The position numbers were made by a program, and so were the translations under genes. This document shows, piece after piece, positions 9,687-18,255 of a DNA stretch of 64,000 nt. Source of the DNA: an uncultured Prevotellaceae bacterium (GTDB lineage Bacteria; Bacteroidota; Bacteroidia; Bacteroidales; Bacteroidaceae); NCBI GenBank assembly GCA_900318685.1, contig ONLL01000018.1, positions 1-64,000 on the forward strand. Reading direction: 5' to 3'. Position 1 is the first letter of the stretch; each line of letters opens with the position of its first letter. The notes under the pieces are model-generated. The model made no database searches, was not told the DNA's origin, and saw only the letters and a list, made by a program, of their open reading frames with translations.

Positions 9687-10625
9687 TTAAAGGAGCCACT
9701 CATAAGTATCATAGCAGATGGCTCGTCCACCAAAGCCTTCCTTCTGTGCTACGAGACCATCGTTGAGGATAGAGCCATCACCCTCGGTCGAACGCCCGAA
9801 ATCCAGATACATGTAATCGGTGAAGTCCTCATACATAGCCTTCTCATAGAGTGCGTCAACTGCGCCCAGCTTCTTGCCCAGGGGCGTGGATGAGCAATAC
9901 TGTCCATGAAGCACCTGCGGAGAGATATAGAAAGTCAAGCCTGCCAGCACCTCATCGCCCAAGTAGGCATTATACTGGACGATGTTGCGTGGGAAGCGTG
10001 AATAAAGCAGTTCCATCTCTTCTACGGTATGCACTGGTCGCACGCCGTGTCGATCCTGCAGATTATTCTCAAGTACAGGCCAGAAAGCACGGAACCGATT
10101 GTCACGCCGCACGACAATACCCTCTTCATGCGACTTCTTCAGTCGGCGCCGCCGGTCTTTACGCCAACGCAGGTGCTGCTGCATGAAGATGACCGTCCCG
10201 ATGTCCCTCGATATGACATGAGCCTTGCATATCCAGAAAAGTGGATACAGATCCTCCTCCGAGGCATGCTGATGGTAGACCCAGGGCACAGGCTTATAGA
10301 CAACCCTCCTGATACCCTGTTCACGCAGCCAGTCGTTCATCTCACGGAAGAGCTGTATGACATCTGCCGCAGTGACGTTGATATCCATCAACAGTCCTCC
10401 GTAGGTGAGTCCCTGATGCGAATAGAGCGTGTCGCCCACGATATTAGCAGGCAGGATGGAGTGCAGGTGATTGTCGATGAAGAACAACAGGGAGTGGTCG
10501 GTGAAACGGTCGGCATGATAGTCCATGTAGTTCCTATAGAAGAGGAAGGTCGCGTTGCGTGCCTTTGCCACGTAGTTATCCCAGAGCGGGCGGTCTTCAG
10601 GTGAGTATCTCCTTATCGTGTACAT
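9687..10625 (-). CDS. GNAT/FemAB-like acyltransferase
   Basis: A 312-residue soluble protein without signal peptide. The N-terminal part (YRNYMDYHADRF near 31) and the C-terminal FGRSTEGDGSILNDGL block resemble FemAB-like or GNAT-fold acyltransferases found in Bacteroidetes polysaccharide clusters. It overlaps the upstream ketoisomerase by 13 bp. That coupling suggests acylation of an amino sugar made from the dTDP-keto sugar, but the substrate is inference and no aminotransferase is nearby. Confidence 0.65.
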   Translation of the reverse strand: MYTIRRYSPEDRPLWDNYVAKARNATFLFYRNYMDYHADRFTDHSLLFFIDNHLHSILPANIVGDTLYSHQGLTYGGLLMDINVTAADVIQLFREMNDWLREQGIRRVVYKPVPWVYHQHASEEDLYPLFWICKAHVISRDIGTVIFMQQHLRWRKDRRRRLKKSHEEGIVVRRDNRFRAFWPVLENNLQDRHGVRPVHTVEEMELLYSRFPRNIVQYNAYLGDEVLAGLTFYISPQVLHGQYCSSTPLGKKLGAVDALYEKAMYEDFTDYMYLDFGRSTEGDGSILNDGLVAQKEGFGGRAICYDTYEWLL

Positions 10626-11026
10626 CCTATATATTTTAGGAATTCGTCGTAATCGTAAATATAATCGTCCTCGTCATAGTGCTCGGAAGCCAGCACTAGG
10701 CATACTGCTCCACTGGAGAAGTCATCGAGCGTGCGCCAGGTGTTGACATCGATCACCAGTCCCTGCCAGGGATGATTCAGCAGGACGGAGCGCCGTTCAT
10801 AGCCATTGTCGAGGGTGACGGTAAACGAACCGTTGACGGCTATCACCAGCTGCTGAAGGCGTTTGTGGGCATGCCCTCCCCTACTCTCGCCTGCCGGCAC
10901 GTCGTAGACCCAATAGGCACGCTTGATGTCAAAGGGCACGAGCTGCTGCTCCTCAGCGAAAGTCAGGTTACCACGGGGATCGCTCACCCTGGGCAGCTCA
11001 ATAATATTAATGTCTAAGGTTGGCAT
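10613..11026 (-). CDS. FdtA/QdtA-type dTDP-sugar 3,4-ketoisomerase (cupin)
   Basis: A 137-residue single-domain cupin. RGGHAHK near residue 49 is the family's metal/active-site signature, and the ending [13 protein letters not shown] is typical of FdtA/QdtA/WxcM C-terminal domains. These enzymes isomerise dTDP-4-keto-6-deoxyglucose, the RfbB product, to the 3-keto sugar on the way to Fuc3NAc or Qui3NAc. It overlaps purT by 20 bp upstream and the acyltransferase downstream by 13 bp. RfbB is encoded about 2.5 kb upstream on the same strand. Confidence 0.85.
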   Translation of the reverse strand: MPTLDINIIELPRVSDPRGNLTFAEEQQLVPFDIKRAYWVYDVPAGESRGGHAHKRLQQLVIAVNGSFTVTLDNGYERRSVLLNHPWQGLVIDVNTWRTLDDFSSGAVCLVLASEHYDEDDYIYDYDEFLKYIGCTR

Positions 11027-12197
11027 AGGGTTCAGTTCCTAAAACAGTTTTCGCCAGGCGCTTGGCCTTGTCTCTCAGGGCATTGACATCGTCGCCCACT
11101 TCTCCATAGCAGAGTACTACACCCATGCGGCGACCGGGATGTGCCTCCGGCTTGCCGAAGATACGTATGCGGGTGTGGTCTTCGCGCAGGGCCTCGTCCA
11201 GCTTGTAGTCGAGCGGTTCAGCACTCTCCTTCGGCGAGAGGATGACTGCCGATGCTCCGGCATGCTCTAGATGGATGCCTGCTATGGGCAAACCCATGAC
11301 AGCACGGAAATGAAGTTCAAACTCCGAGAGGTTCGTTGTATGTCCCAGCGTTACCATTCCTGTGTCGTGCGGACGTGGCGAAAGTTCGCTGAAGATGACC
11401 TCGCCCTGCTTGGTCAGGAAGAACTCAACGCCCCAGATGCCATATCCGGTCAGGGCTTTCGTTACCTTGTCGGCCATCGTCTGTGCCTGTTTCAGGGCCT
11501 CATCGCTAATCTTATAAGGCTGCCACGACTCACGATAGTCGCCACCCTTCTGCACGTGGCCGATAGGCGGGCAGAACAATGTTGGCCACCCGTGCTGCTG
11601 GGTGATGGTGAGGAGGGTGAACTCCGAGTCGAAATCGATGAACTCCTCGATAATCACCTCCTTCACGTCGCCACGACTGCCCTCCATTGCCTCGCGGAAA
11701 GCCTGCTCCAGCTCACCGTCGTTGTGGACGTAGCTCTGGCCGTGGCCACTCGACGACATCAGAGGCTTCACCACACAGGGGAAACCAATCTCGTCGGCAG
11801 CCTGCTTGAACTCTTCAAAGGTCTTGGCGTAGAAATACTTGGCCGTACGCAGGCCCAGCTCTTTCGAGGCCAGGTCGCGGATAGCCCGACGGTTCATGGT
11901 GTAGTTGACGGCACGAGCCGACGGCACCACCTGCACTCCCTGCTCCTCAAACTGGAAGAGGCGCTCGGTACGGATGGCCTCAATCTCGGGCACAATGATA
12001 TCGGGCTGATGCTTCTTCACCACAGCCTCCAGCGCATCGCCGTCAAGCATGGGAAACACCTCGCGCTCGTCGGCCACCTGCATGGCTGGCGCATTGTCGT
12101 AGCGGTCGCAGGCGATGACATACTGGCCAGCCCTCTTGGCGGCAATCACAAACTCTTTGCCCAGTTCGCCTGAGCCTAGCAATAATATCTTCTTCAT
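11007..12197 (-). CDS. purT: Formate-dependent phosphoribosylglycinamide formyltransferase 2
   Basis: A 396-residue ATP-grasp enzyme that formylates GAR using formate and ATP in purine synthesis. Visible are the N-terminal GSGELGKE motif (residues 8-15), the ATP-grasp core [14 protein letters not shown] near 151-164, and [15 protein letters not shown] near 275. Length matches PurT. Its ATG overlaps the stop of the upstream membrane-protein gene by 4 bp. A purine enzyme inside a dTDP-sugar cluster is unexpected and may be only operon hitch-hiking. Confidence 0.95.
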   Translation of the reverse strand: MKKILLLGSGELGKEFVIAAKRAGQYVIACDRYDNAPAMQVADEREVFPMLDGDALEAVVKKHQPDIIVPEIEAIRTERLFQFEEQGVQVVPSARAVNYTMNRRAIRDLASKELGLRTAKYFYAKTFEEFKQAADEIGFPCVVKPLMSSSGHGQSYVHNDGELEQAFREAMEGSRGDVKEVIIEEFIDFDSEFTLLTITQQHGWPTLFCPPIGHVQKGGDYRESWQPYKISDEALKQAQTMADKVTKALTGYGIWGVEFFLTKQGEVIFSELSPRPHDTGMVTLGHTTNLSEFELHFRAVMGLPIAGIHLEHAGASAVILSPKESAEPLDYKLDEALREDHTRIRIFGKPEAHPGRRMGVVLCYGEVGDDVNALRDKAKRLAKTVLGTEPYANLRH

Positions 12198-13123
12198 AGC
12201 TGTATCTTTTTTCCTAGACTATACTTCATTATCTGAATGGTCGTTAGCTCCAACCGCCCCAGGAAGTTTGTCTGCGTGGCATTCTTTAATGCCTCGAAGT
12301 TCCTGTAGACATCTTCTTGCATATCAATGACCACCTTGCCGTTTTTCACAAGCCAACGCATCTCATCTTCTTTGAAACCGAAATAGTCGTGCTTTGCAGT
12401 CACATAATAGCAACCATCGAAATCGGCCAGCTGATAGTGCTTCACCCGAAACGGCCACAACAGTCGACGCACGTCAATCTGCCCCTGCCACACCGTGATG
12501 CGCTGACAAGGGAATAGTACGCCCAGAAACAACGTGCCGAAAAACAGCGCTCCCAAGAGCGAAAAAAGGATTAGCCCCCACGTAACGTCCTTACCTTCCC
12601 AATACTGGCCTAAAGGCATCAACGCCATCAAGAATGTCAACAGGCCGAAAAAGCCCCCAACAAAATAAATGCGCGACAATTTATACTCAGAAACGACCTC
12701 GGCAGTGTCACGTACTGAGAATTGTTCCTTGCCTTTTACGGCAACGGATTGACAGATGCACTCATAGTTCTGATAAAGAAAGGAGGAAACAGAGACAACC
12801 CGCCTGCCATCTTTGATGAGCCTCAACACCTCGCCCTGACGGGTGTGGCAAAGTTCGGAATAGTCGAACTCGGCAAAGCGGTAGAAGCGTTTCCAGAAAG
12901 GAAGGAGCACGCTTTTCACCTCCAAGCCATCACTCAGTACCGTGATGCGCTTCAGCCAAGCACCATATCCCAACAGAAACACAACGGTGGCAACAAGAAA
13001 CACACCGACTCCTATCAGGATGTCAAGTCGGCGGAAAGAAGAAAAGCACAATGGCGCAAGCCCCACGAGGGCAAGCAATATCGTTGCCTGAAGGTTCTTC
13101 CTGTTGAATTGAGACTCAATCAT
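12194..13123 (-). CDS. Membrane protein with two PH-like domains (internal duplication)
   Basis: A 309-residue protein I cannot assign to a named family with certainty. Two hydrophobic hairpins (residues about 15-52 and 152-202) are each followed by a similar soluble domain. Repeat 1 begins [11 protein letters not shown] and repeat 2 [11 protein letters not shown]; both continue with LLPF/LLWPF, an aromatic-rich FAEFD/LADFD, a K-N/D-G-R/K-V-V strand and Y-x-NYECI/RNFEAL. This suggests duplication of a YcxB/bPH-like unit. It overlaps purT and the 96-residue gene by 4 bp on either side, so it belongs to the operon. Confidence 0.7.
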   Translation of the reverse strand: MIESQFNRKNLQATILLALVGLAPLCFSSFRRLDILIGVGVFLVATVVFLLGYGAWLKRITVLSDGLEVKSVLLPFWKRFYRFAEFDYSELCHTRQGEVLRLIKDGRRVVSVSSFLYQNYECICQSVAVKGKEQFSVRDTAEVVSEYKLSRIYFVGGFFGLLTFLMALMPLGQYWEGKDVTWGLILFSLLGALFFGTLFLGVLFPCQRITVWQGQIDVRRLLWPFRVKHYQLADFDGCYYVTAKHDYFGFKEDEMRWLVKNGKVVIDMQEDVYRNFEALKNATQTNFLGRLELTTIQIMKYSLGKKIQL

Positions 13124-13410
13124 TTGTCGTTACGGTTAATCATCTGCCACTCGGGAGTGACGGCAAGTTTCCTAATGCAGCGGTCAATGACGGCCATGGT
13201 CTGCTCGGGGGACTCTTGGCGCTCGCGAGCAATGTCGGCCAAAGCCAGCCTCTCGTGGCCGAAGAGGCCGTAGTAGTGAAGCAGGGCCTCCTCGTCGTCG
13301 GGATCGAGAAGGGCGGTGAGGTGCTCCATCTGGTGCTCCTGCTCGTGGGTGCCGCCTTGATAGGCGAGCGCCACGAGGTAGGTGTGAAGGGAGTGGCTGA
13401 GAGGGTCCAT
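13120..13410 (-). CDS. Small sigma-region-4-like HTH protein
   Basis: A 96-residue protein without signal peptide. Residues about 39-85 (EEALLHYYGLFGHERLALADIA...CIRKLA) align by eye with region 4.2 of sigma-70 factors (xLxxYYGLxGxxxLxLxxIAxxxxxSxxxxxxxxxxxxRKL). No region 2 is present, so it is not a complete sigma factor. Its stop overlaps the start of the PH-like membrane protein by 4 bp. It could bind DNA or RNA polymerase and be held by that membrane protein; this is inference. Confidence 0.6.
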   Translation of the reverse strand: MDPLSHSLHTYLVALAYQGGTHEQEHQMEHLTALLDPDDEEALLHYYGLFGHERLALADIARERQESPEQTMAVIDRCIRKLAVTPEWQMINRNDK

Positions 13411-13444
13411 AGTTCTTTGGGGCTGTATTGGGGCTGCGATGGTG

Positions 13445-13507
13445 TCGCAGCTTACGGGACTATTAAATCGCAGATTACGGGACAGGTAGTGTTGCAGATT
13501 ACTGGAC
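13445..13507 (-). repeat. Three direct repeats of about 16 bp, period 23/24
   Basis: On the minus strand GTCCCGTAATCTGCGA or close variants occur three times (starting on + at 13445, 13468 and 13492). They lie in the 99-bp gap between the rfbB stop and the sigma-4-like gene. No hairpin or gene is evident. Confidence 0.7.
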
Positions 13508-13509
13508 AG

Positions 13510-14643
13510 TTAGCGGTTCTTGTACATTTGGTCGTAGTACTGCTGGTAGGAACCACTGGTGACGTTGTCGAGCCACTCCTGGTTGTCGAGATACCAGCGC
13601 ACCGTTTTCTCAATGCCTTCCTCGAACTGCAGCGAAGGTTCCCAGCCCAGCTCGCGCTGCAGCTTGGTGCTATCAATGGCGTAGCGCAGGTCGTGGCCAG
13701 CACGGTCAGTGACAAAGGTGATGAGGTCTTCGTCGGCACCTTCGGGGCGGCCCAGCAGGCGGTCGACAGTCTTGATCAAGACCTTGATGATGTCGATGTT
13801 CTTCCACTCGTTGAAGCCACCGATATTATAAGTCTCCGCTATCATTCCCTGATGGAAAATGAGGTCAATGGCACGCGCATGATCCTCGACGAAGAGCCAG
13901 TCGCGCACATTCTCGCCCTTTCCATAGACAGGCAGGGGCTTACGATGGCGGATATTGTTGATGAAGAGCGGTATCAGCTTCTCAGGGAACTGATAAGGGC
14001 CGTAGTTGTTCGAGCAGTTGGTCACGATGACAGGCATGCCGTATGTATCGTGATAGGCACGCACGAAATGGTCGCTCGATGCCTTGGCTGCACTATAGGG
14101 AGAGTGAGGGTTGTACTTCGTGGTCTCGAGGAAGAACGTGTCGCCATAGGCCAGATGATGCTCTGCCGATGATGCCGTAGTGGTGAACGGAGGCTTGATG
14201 CCCTCGGGATGGGTCAGCTCCAAGGCACCATACACCTCGTCGGTGCTGATGTGATAGAAGCGCTTGCCCTCGTACCTCTCCGGCAGTGACTCCCAGTAGA
14301 GCTTGGCGGCCTGAAGCAGCGAGAGTGTGCCCATCACATTGGTCTTGGCAAACGTGAAGGGATCCTTGATGGAGCGGTCGACATGACTCTCGGCAGCAAG
14401 ATGGATGATGCCGTCGACCTTCTTGTCCTGCATCAGCTTGTAGAACGCGTCGAAGTCACAGATGTCCATCTTCACGAACTCATAGTTCGGCTTGTCCTCA
14501 ATGTCCTTCAGGTTTGCCAGGTTACCCGCATAGGTCAACTTGTCGAGGTTGATGATGTGGTACTCAGGATACTTGTTCACGAAAAGGCGCACGACATGAC
14601 TGCCAATGAAACCTGCGCCACCAGTAATAACGATTGTTCTCAT
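13510..14643 (-). CDS. rfbB: dTDP-glucose 4,6-dehydratase
   Basis: A 377-residue extended SDR. GGAGFIGSHV at residues 8-17 binds NAD, DEVYG and the YSAAKASSDHF YxxxK motif supply the active site, and RPGADHDLRYA-type sequence appears as RAGHDLRYAIDSTK. It converts dTDP-glucose to dTDP-4-keto-6-deoxyglucose, the precursor of rhamnose and of the sugar handled by the downstream FdtA-like cupin. It starts 6 bp after the 61-residue membrane protein. rmlA, rmlC and rmlD are absent from the window. Confidence 0.95.
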   Translation of the reverse strand: MRTIVITGGAGFIGSHVVRLFVNKYPEYHIINLDKLTYAGNLANLKDIEDKPNYEFVKMDICDFDAFYKLMQDKKVDGIIHLAAESHVDRSIKDPFTFAKTNVMGTLSLLQAAKLYWESLPERYEGKRFYHISTDEVYGALELTHPEGIKPPFTTTASSAEHHLAYGDTFFLETTKYNPHSPYSAAKASSDHFVRAYHDTYGMPVIVTNCSNNYGPYQFPEKLIPLFINNIRHRKPLPVYGKGENVRDWLFVEDHARAIDLIFHQGMIAETYNIGGFNEWKNIDIIKVLIKTVDRLLGRPEGADEDLITFVTDRAGHDLRYAIDSTKLQRELGWEPSLQFEEGIEKTVRWYLDNQEWLDNVTSGSYQQYYDQMYKNR

Positions 14644-14649
14644 AATATC

Positions 14650-14835
14650 TTATTCTTTTTTCTTTCTTCTGTTGTAGATGCCTAGTGCGAACATGACGAC
14701 GAAGGCAATGATAAACGTCTGCGATGCCTCCTGCCACGATTCCTCGAGGCCCAGTATATAACAAAATAACGTAGCTACTACTGCAACTATTGTGTCGAGC
14801 AGCAACTCGGGGATCCATTTTTTCAGTTCATCCAT
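14650..14835 (-). CDS. Small two-helix membrane protein
   Basis: A 61-residue protein with two hydrophobic segments (about residues 11-30 and 39-54) and a basic tail RRKKKE. It overlaps the phosphoesterase gene by 8 bp upstream and sits 6 bp from rfbB downstream, supporting expression. It is not a recognised family. Another frame at 14564-14818 is rejected because it crosses rfbB. Confidence 0.65.
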   Translation of the reverse strand: MDELKKWIPELLLDTIVAVVATLFCYILGLEESWQEASQTFIIAFVVMFALGIYNRRKKKE

Positions 14836-15334
14836 TGCGCCGGGGGTCTGAGAGGGTGATTACTTCGAGGTCTTTGAAGGTGGAGCCATCGATGACGAGC
14901 CGCATCAGCGTACGTTCCTTGTGCCATCCCTGCAGTCCTGCTGCACCAGGGTTGAGATGAAGGAGGTTGAGCGTCTTGTCGTACTTCACCTTGAGGATAT
15001 GGGAGTGGCCTGCAATGAACAAGCGCGGTGGATTGGCATAGAGCGTAGAACGGATGCTGGCATCGTAGTTACCAGGATAGCCTCCGATATGCTTGATGAG
15101 CACATCGATATCCTCGCACTTGAAACGGTTGAGTTCACGATACATCAAGCGCAAGTCACCCCCATCGCAGTTGCCACAAACAGCCCTGAAAGGTCTGAAG
15201 GCTGCCAGTTTCTCAGCCACCTCCACACTGCCGATGTCGCCAGCATGCCATATCTCGTCGCAGGGCTCAAAGTAGTGCAGATACTTCTCGTCCCAATAGC
15301 TGTGTGTGTCGCTGAGTATGCCTATCGTCTTCAT
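14828..15334 (-). CDS. YfcE/MJ0936-type metallophosphoesterase
   Basis: A 168-residue calcineurin-like phosphoesterase. It shows GILSDTHSYWD (residues 4-14), HAGDIGS, CGNCDG and a C-terminal GHSH motif, the expected metal ligands. The start at 15334 begins directly with MKTIGILSDTH; the longer frame to 15547 crosses a -7 element at 15389-15396 and adds non-family sequence, so it is rejected. Family members hydrolyse phosphodiesters; the natural substrate is unknown. It heads the rfbB-purT cluster. Confidence 0.9.
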   Translation of the reverse strand: MKTIGILSDTHSYWDEKYLHYFEPCDEIWHAGDIGSVEVAEKLAAFRPFRAVCGNCDGGDLRLMYRELNRFKCEDIDVLIKHIGGYPGNYDASIRSTLYANPPRLFIAGHSHILKVKYDKTLNLLHLNPGAAGLQGWHKERTLMRLVIDGSTFKDLEVITLSDPRRNG

Positions 15335-15388
15335 CTCGTCGGGTTTCGATTTACTGTTCTTCTTCGGGTCGATGGAACATTTCGAGTA

Positions 15389-15396
15389 CAAAGGTA
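15389..15396 (-). promoter_or_regulatory. -7 element for the phosphoesterase cluster
   Basis: The minus strand reads TACCTTTG about 55 nt before the start at 15334. It supports the shorter start and an operon reaching rfbB or beyond. Confidence 0.55.
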
Positions 15397-15816
15397 AGGC
15401 TTTTTTCCGACATAACCAAATATCGCAGCAAAAATCCCACTCCACACCCATAAACCTGGCTTCAGGACCTGTTTGCCGATGCCGAGCTAGCGCTATGGAA
15501 GCGACATGCAGAAACGCCAGGATTGAATTCGTAACTTTATTCAACATGAGGTTTAGAATAGTCTTTACAAATGGCCTCGCGAGAAGGGCTTTCTTGCAAA
15601 CTTCCGGCCGTCTGGCCGCAAATGAGCGAGTTTTGGAAGACTTTACAAGTGCCTGAAAATTAGAATGTTAGTAATGACAGAGCACAAAAAAAGCCTCAAA
15701 ACCAGCCAAAAACAGGCGATTTGAGGGGTAAAAATGCTGATTATCGGGAACGATTTTAGCGGAAAAGATGACTGCCAGACACAGAAAAGAGGTCGAAAGG
15801 AGCCTATTTTGGTCAC

Positions 15817-15943
15817 GCTAGTATGGCACTTTGGGATCGTTCCCATGGGGGGAACGAGTCATTCCCATGGTGGGAACAATACCAAAGTGCCATACTAGCC
15901 ACCCCAAAGTGCCATACTAGCGAACCCAAAGTGCCATATTAGC
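15817..15943. repeat. 22-bp-period repeat cluster with palindromic core
   Basis: CCAAAGTGCCATACTAGC and near copies start at 15882, 15904 and 15926, exactly 22 bp apart. The inverted copy GCTAGTATGGCACTTTGG lies at 15817-15834. Between them two palindromes of type TTCCCATGGNGGGAA begin at 15840 and 15862, again 22 bp apart. Confidence 0.93.
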
Positions 15944-16136
15944 CATCCTAAAGTCCGTAACGGGCATCCTCGAACCCACTTTTGGCGGTTTTCACCCCTT
16001 GCTTTCGTCTCAAACGGTGTTGCGAGGTGTCGATTGGCTTGTTGCCTCGTCTAGAATGCTTCGGACGGAAGATGCCTTTTTTGACCAATTTTCTTTACGT
16101 GGGATGGTCATTTTGTTCAACTGTCAGGAGAACGTC

Positions 16137-16763
16137 CTAATCCATTTGGAACCGTCGACGGATGAACTCAGCAATAAACTTCTCGGTCTGCTGAATACCC
16201 AGCACGCTGGAATCTATGCAAAGGTCATAGCTCTGTGCCACTCCCCATTTCTTTCCAGTATAATAATTATAGTACTCGGCACGCCTGTGTTCGCCTTGCT
16301 CAATCAGCTTACGAGCCTCTTCGGGGGACATGCCATCTTTGCTGACGATGTTCTCTATACGGAATGACAATGGGGCCGTGACAAACACATTCACCACATT
16401 CTGGAAGTCGCGCAGCACATAGTCGGCGCATCGTCCAACGAAGACGCAGGAGCCCTCGCTTGCAGCCTTGCGGATAGCATCGCTCTGGAACTTGAACAGG
16501 CTCTCCTGAGAGAAGTTGCTCTGGTAGAAGCTATTGTCCGTGAGGTGAGTCAAACGTGCAAGGGACAGCGAATGCAGGAAGCCGTGACGCTCATCATTCT
16601 GTTCGAAGAACTCTTTCGAGAAACCGCTCTCCTGTGCAGCCAAGTTCAGGATCTCCTTGTCATAATACCTGGCATTGAAGTCCTCGGCGAGCATCATTCC
16701 TATGTCATGCCCTCCTGCACCCAACTGACGTCCTACATTAACTATAATATGTTTACTTTCCAT
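16137..16763 (-). CDS. Cytidylate-kinase-like P-loop protein (AAA_26)
   Basis: A 208-residue soluble protein. GRQLGAGGHDIG at residues 11-22 is the phosphate-binding loop of the cytidylate-kinase-like family, and VFVGRCADYVL near 107 and FVTAPLSFRIEN near 127 are also typical. True Cmk proteins are longer and have a different lid, so nucleotide specificity is unknown. It overlaps the MATE transporter by 11 bp and follows it, so the two are probably co-transcribed. Confidence 0.82.
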   Translation of the reverse strand: MESKHIIVNVGRQLGAGGHDIGMMLAEDFNARYYDKEILNLAAQESGFSKEFFEQNDERHGFLHSLSLARLTHLTDNSFYQSNFSQESLFKFQSDAIRKAASEGSCVFVGRCADYVLRDFQNVVNVFVTAPLSFRIENIVSKDGMSPEEARKLIEQGEHRRAEYYNYYTGKKWGVAQSYDLCIDSSVLGIQQTEKFIAEFIRRRFQMD

Positions 16764-18105
16764 AAGCTTTTAATTTTCTCAAGTACCACATCAACAGAGG
16801 AATGGTCATGGCAAACGATCCAAAATCGCTGAAAGGCATGGAATACCACACGCCATCAAGATCCCAGAACAGAGGCAGGATGTATGCCAGCGGCAACAAT
16901 ATGAACAACTGTCTTGAGAGCGACAGGAAAATGGATATCTTCACCTTTCCGATGCACTGGAAAAAGTTGGTGATGACAGCCTGAGAGCCCACCACGAAGA
17001 ACACCAGCATGTCGAGGACGATGCCATGAGCCGACATCTTGACCAGCACAGGGTCGGAGGCGAAGATGCGTGCTATCTGCATCGGGAAGAGCATGCCCAG
17101 CGTCCAGCCTAAAAGGAGGATGCCTGTGGCAGCAGCTATGGAGAGCCACAGACAGCGCAGCATGCGGTCGAACTTCTTAGCACCATAATTATAACCCACG
17201 ATGGGCTGCATGCCCTGAGTGATGCCCATCACAAACATAAACAGTGCCATCACCACCGAGTTGGCAATGGAATAGGCACCTACAGCCAGGTCGCCGCCAT
17301 ATCTGAAGAATTGATTGTTCATGAAAATGACAATGACACATGAGGTGGTCTGCATCAGAAAAGGAGACACGCCTATAGACACAATGTTGCGAACCAATTC
17401 AGCCTTCAGCTTGTATATGCCGCGACAAAGATGCAGCAGTTCCTTCTTGTTGCTGAACAGCCACATCTGCCAGCAGAGAGCCAGCGACTGAGAGGTGACG
17501 GTGGCCAGTGCCGCTCCGCGAATGCCCCAGTGGAACCACCATACGAAAGCAATAACCAGCACGATGTTGCATCCTACGGTGAAGAGCGTAGCATACATCG
17601 CATGACGCGGTTTGCCGGCAGCTCGCAACACGGCGTTCATGCCAAAATACATGTGGGTGATGATGTTTCCTGCCAGGATGACCTGCATAAACTCACGGGC
17701 ATAAGGCAGCGTCACATCGGAGGCACCGAAAAAGCGCAGGATAGGATCCAGAAAAACGAGGCTGACTATCATGAACACAAGTCCTACAAGAATGTTCAGC
17801 GAGACTGTATTGCCCAACAGATGCTGGGCCGTGTCATAATCGCGCTGCCCCAGCTTCACGCTGATACATGTAGAAGCACCCACGCCTACGGCAGCTCCAA
17901 ATGCCGCGCTCAGGTTCATGAAGGGAAAGGTGATACCCAGTCCTGCGATGGCCTCAGGACCTACCACCTGCCCTATCGATGCACGGTCGATAATATTATA
18001 TAGTGACGAAGCCGTCATCGCCACGATGGCGGGCAGGGCATACTGCCACAGCAGTTTCCCCACAGGCTTCTGCCCCAGTTCCAGGGCTTTCTGTTTATTA
18101 TCCAT
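16753..18105 (-). CDS. MATE family efflux transporter
   Basis: A 450-residue membrane protein with 12 hydrophobic segments in two similar halves, the MATE fold. It likely exports drugs or metabolites by Na+ or H+ antiport. The start at 18105 (MDNKQKALELGQKPVGKLL) is chosen because the conserved N-terminus begins there and a -7 element overlaps the upstream in-frame codons. That spacing would give a nearly leaderless mRNA. Longer frames to 18270 cross the opposing promoter. Confidence 0.9.
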   Translation of the reverse strand: MDNKQKALELGQKPVGKLLWQYALPAIVAMTASSLYNIIDRASIGQVVGPEAIAGLGITFPFMNLSAAFGAAVGVGASTCISVKLGQRDYDTAQHLLGNTVSLNILVGLVFMIVSLVFLDPILRFFGASDVTLPYAREFMQVILAGNIITHMYFGMNAVLRAAGKPRHAMYATLFTVGCNIVLVIAFVWWFHWGIRGAALATVTSQSLALCWQMWLFSNKKELLHLCRGIYKLKAELVRNIVSIGVSPFLMQTTSCVIVIFMNNQFFRYGGDLAVGAYSIANSVVMALFMFVMGITQGMQPIVGYNYGAKKFDRMLRCLWLSIAAATGILLLGWTLGMLFPMQIARIFASDPVLVKMSAHGIVLDMLVFFVVGSQAVITNFFQCIGKVKISIFLSLSRQLFILLPLAYILPLFWDLDGVWYSMPFSDFGSFAMTIPLLMWYLRKLKAYGK

Positions 18106-18113
18106 TGCGCATG

Positions 18114-18121
18114 CAAAGGTA
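18114..18121 (-). promoter_or_regulatory. -7 element for the MATE gene
   Basis: The minus strand reads TACCTTTG only 9 nt before the ATG at 18105, so transcription would begin within a few bases of the start codon. Confidence 0.5.
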
Positions 18122-18183
18122 GTGTTTTTTTTCGACATAACGAAAAAAACAGAGAGAAACATGCATCTTTCGGAAATTATTCG

Positions 18184-18191
18184 TATCTTTG
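18184..18191 (+). promoter_or_regulatory. -7 element for the S8 protease gene
   Basis: TATCTTTG matches the consensus 65 nt before the ATG at 18256. The leader carries a 7-bp hairpin (18212-18218 with 18227-18233). Confidence 0.55.
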
Positions 18192-18255
18192 CAGACGAAT
18201 TGAGACAGCATTGACGACAACGTAGCGTCGTCATGCAAGCAAAACGAAGAACCTC

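Larger units (their letters stand above)
15335..16136. other. 802-bp gene-free gap with repeats
   Basis: No coding frame here shows family features or a start with a promoter. The part up to about 15800 is plain AT/GC-mixed sequence holding the phosphoesterase promoter. The segment 15817-15943 contains 22-bp-period palindromic and direct repeats described separately. Nothing recognisable lies between 15950 and the stop of the kinase-like gene at 16137. Confidence 0.6.

Noticed and set aside
14828-15547. 239-residue version of the phosphoesterase
   Set aside because: The extra 71 residues do not belong to the family and the -7 element at 15389 lies inside them.
15817-15943. Possible CRISPR array
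   Set aside because: The 22-bp period leaves only 4 bases between repeat copies, with no unique spacers and no cas genes.
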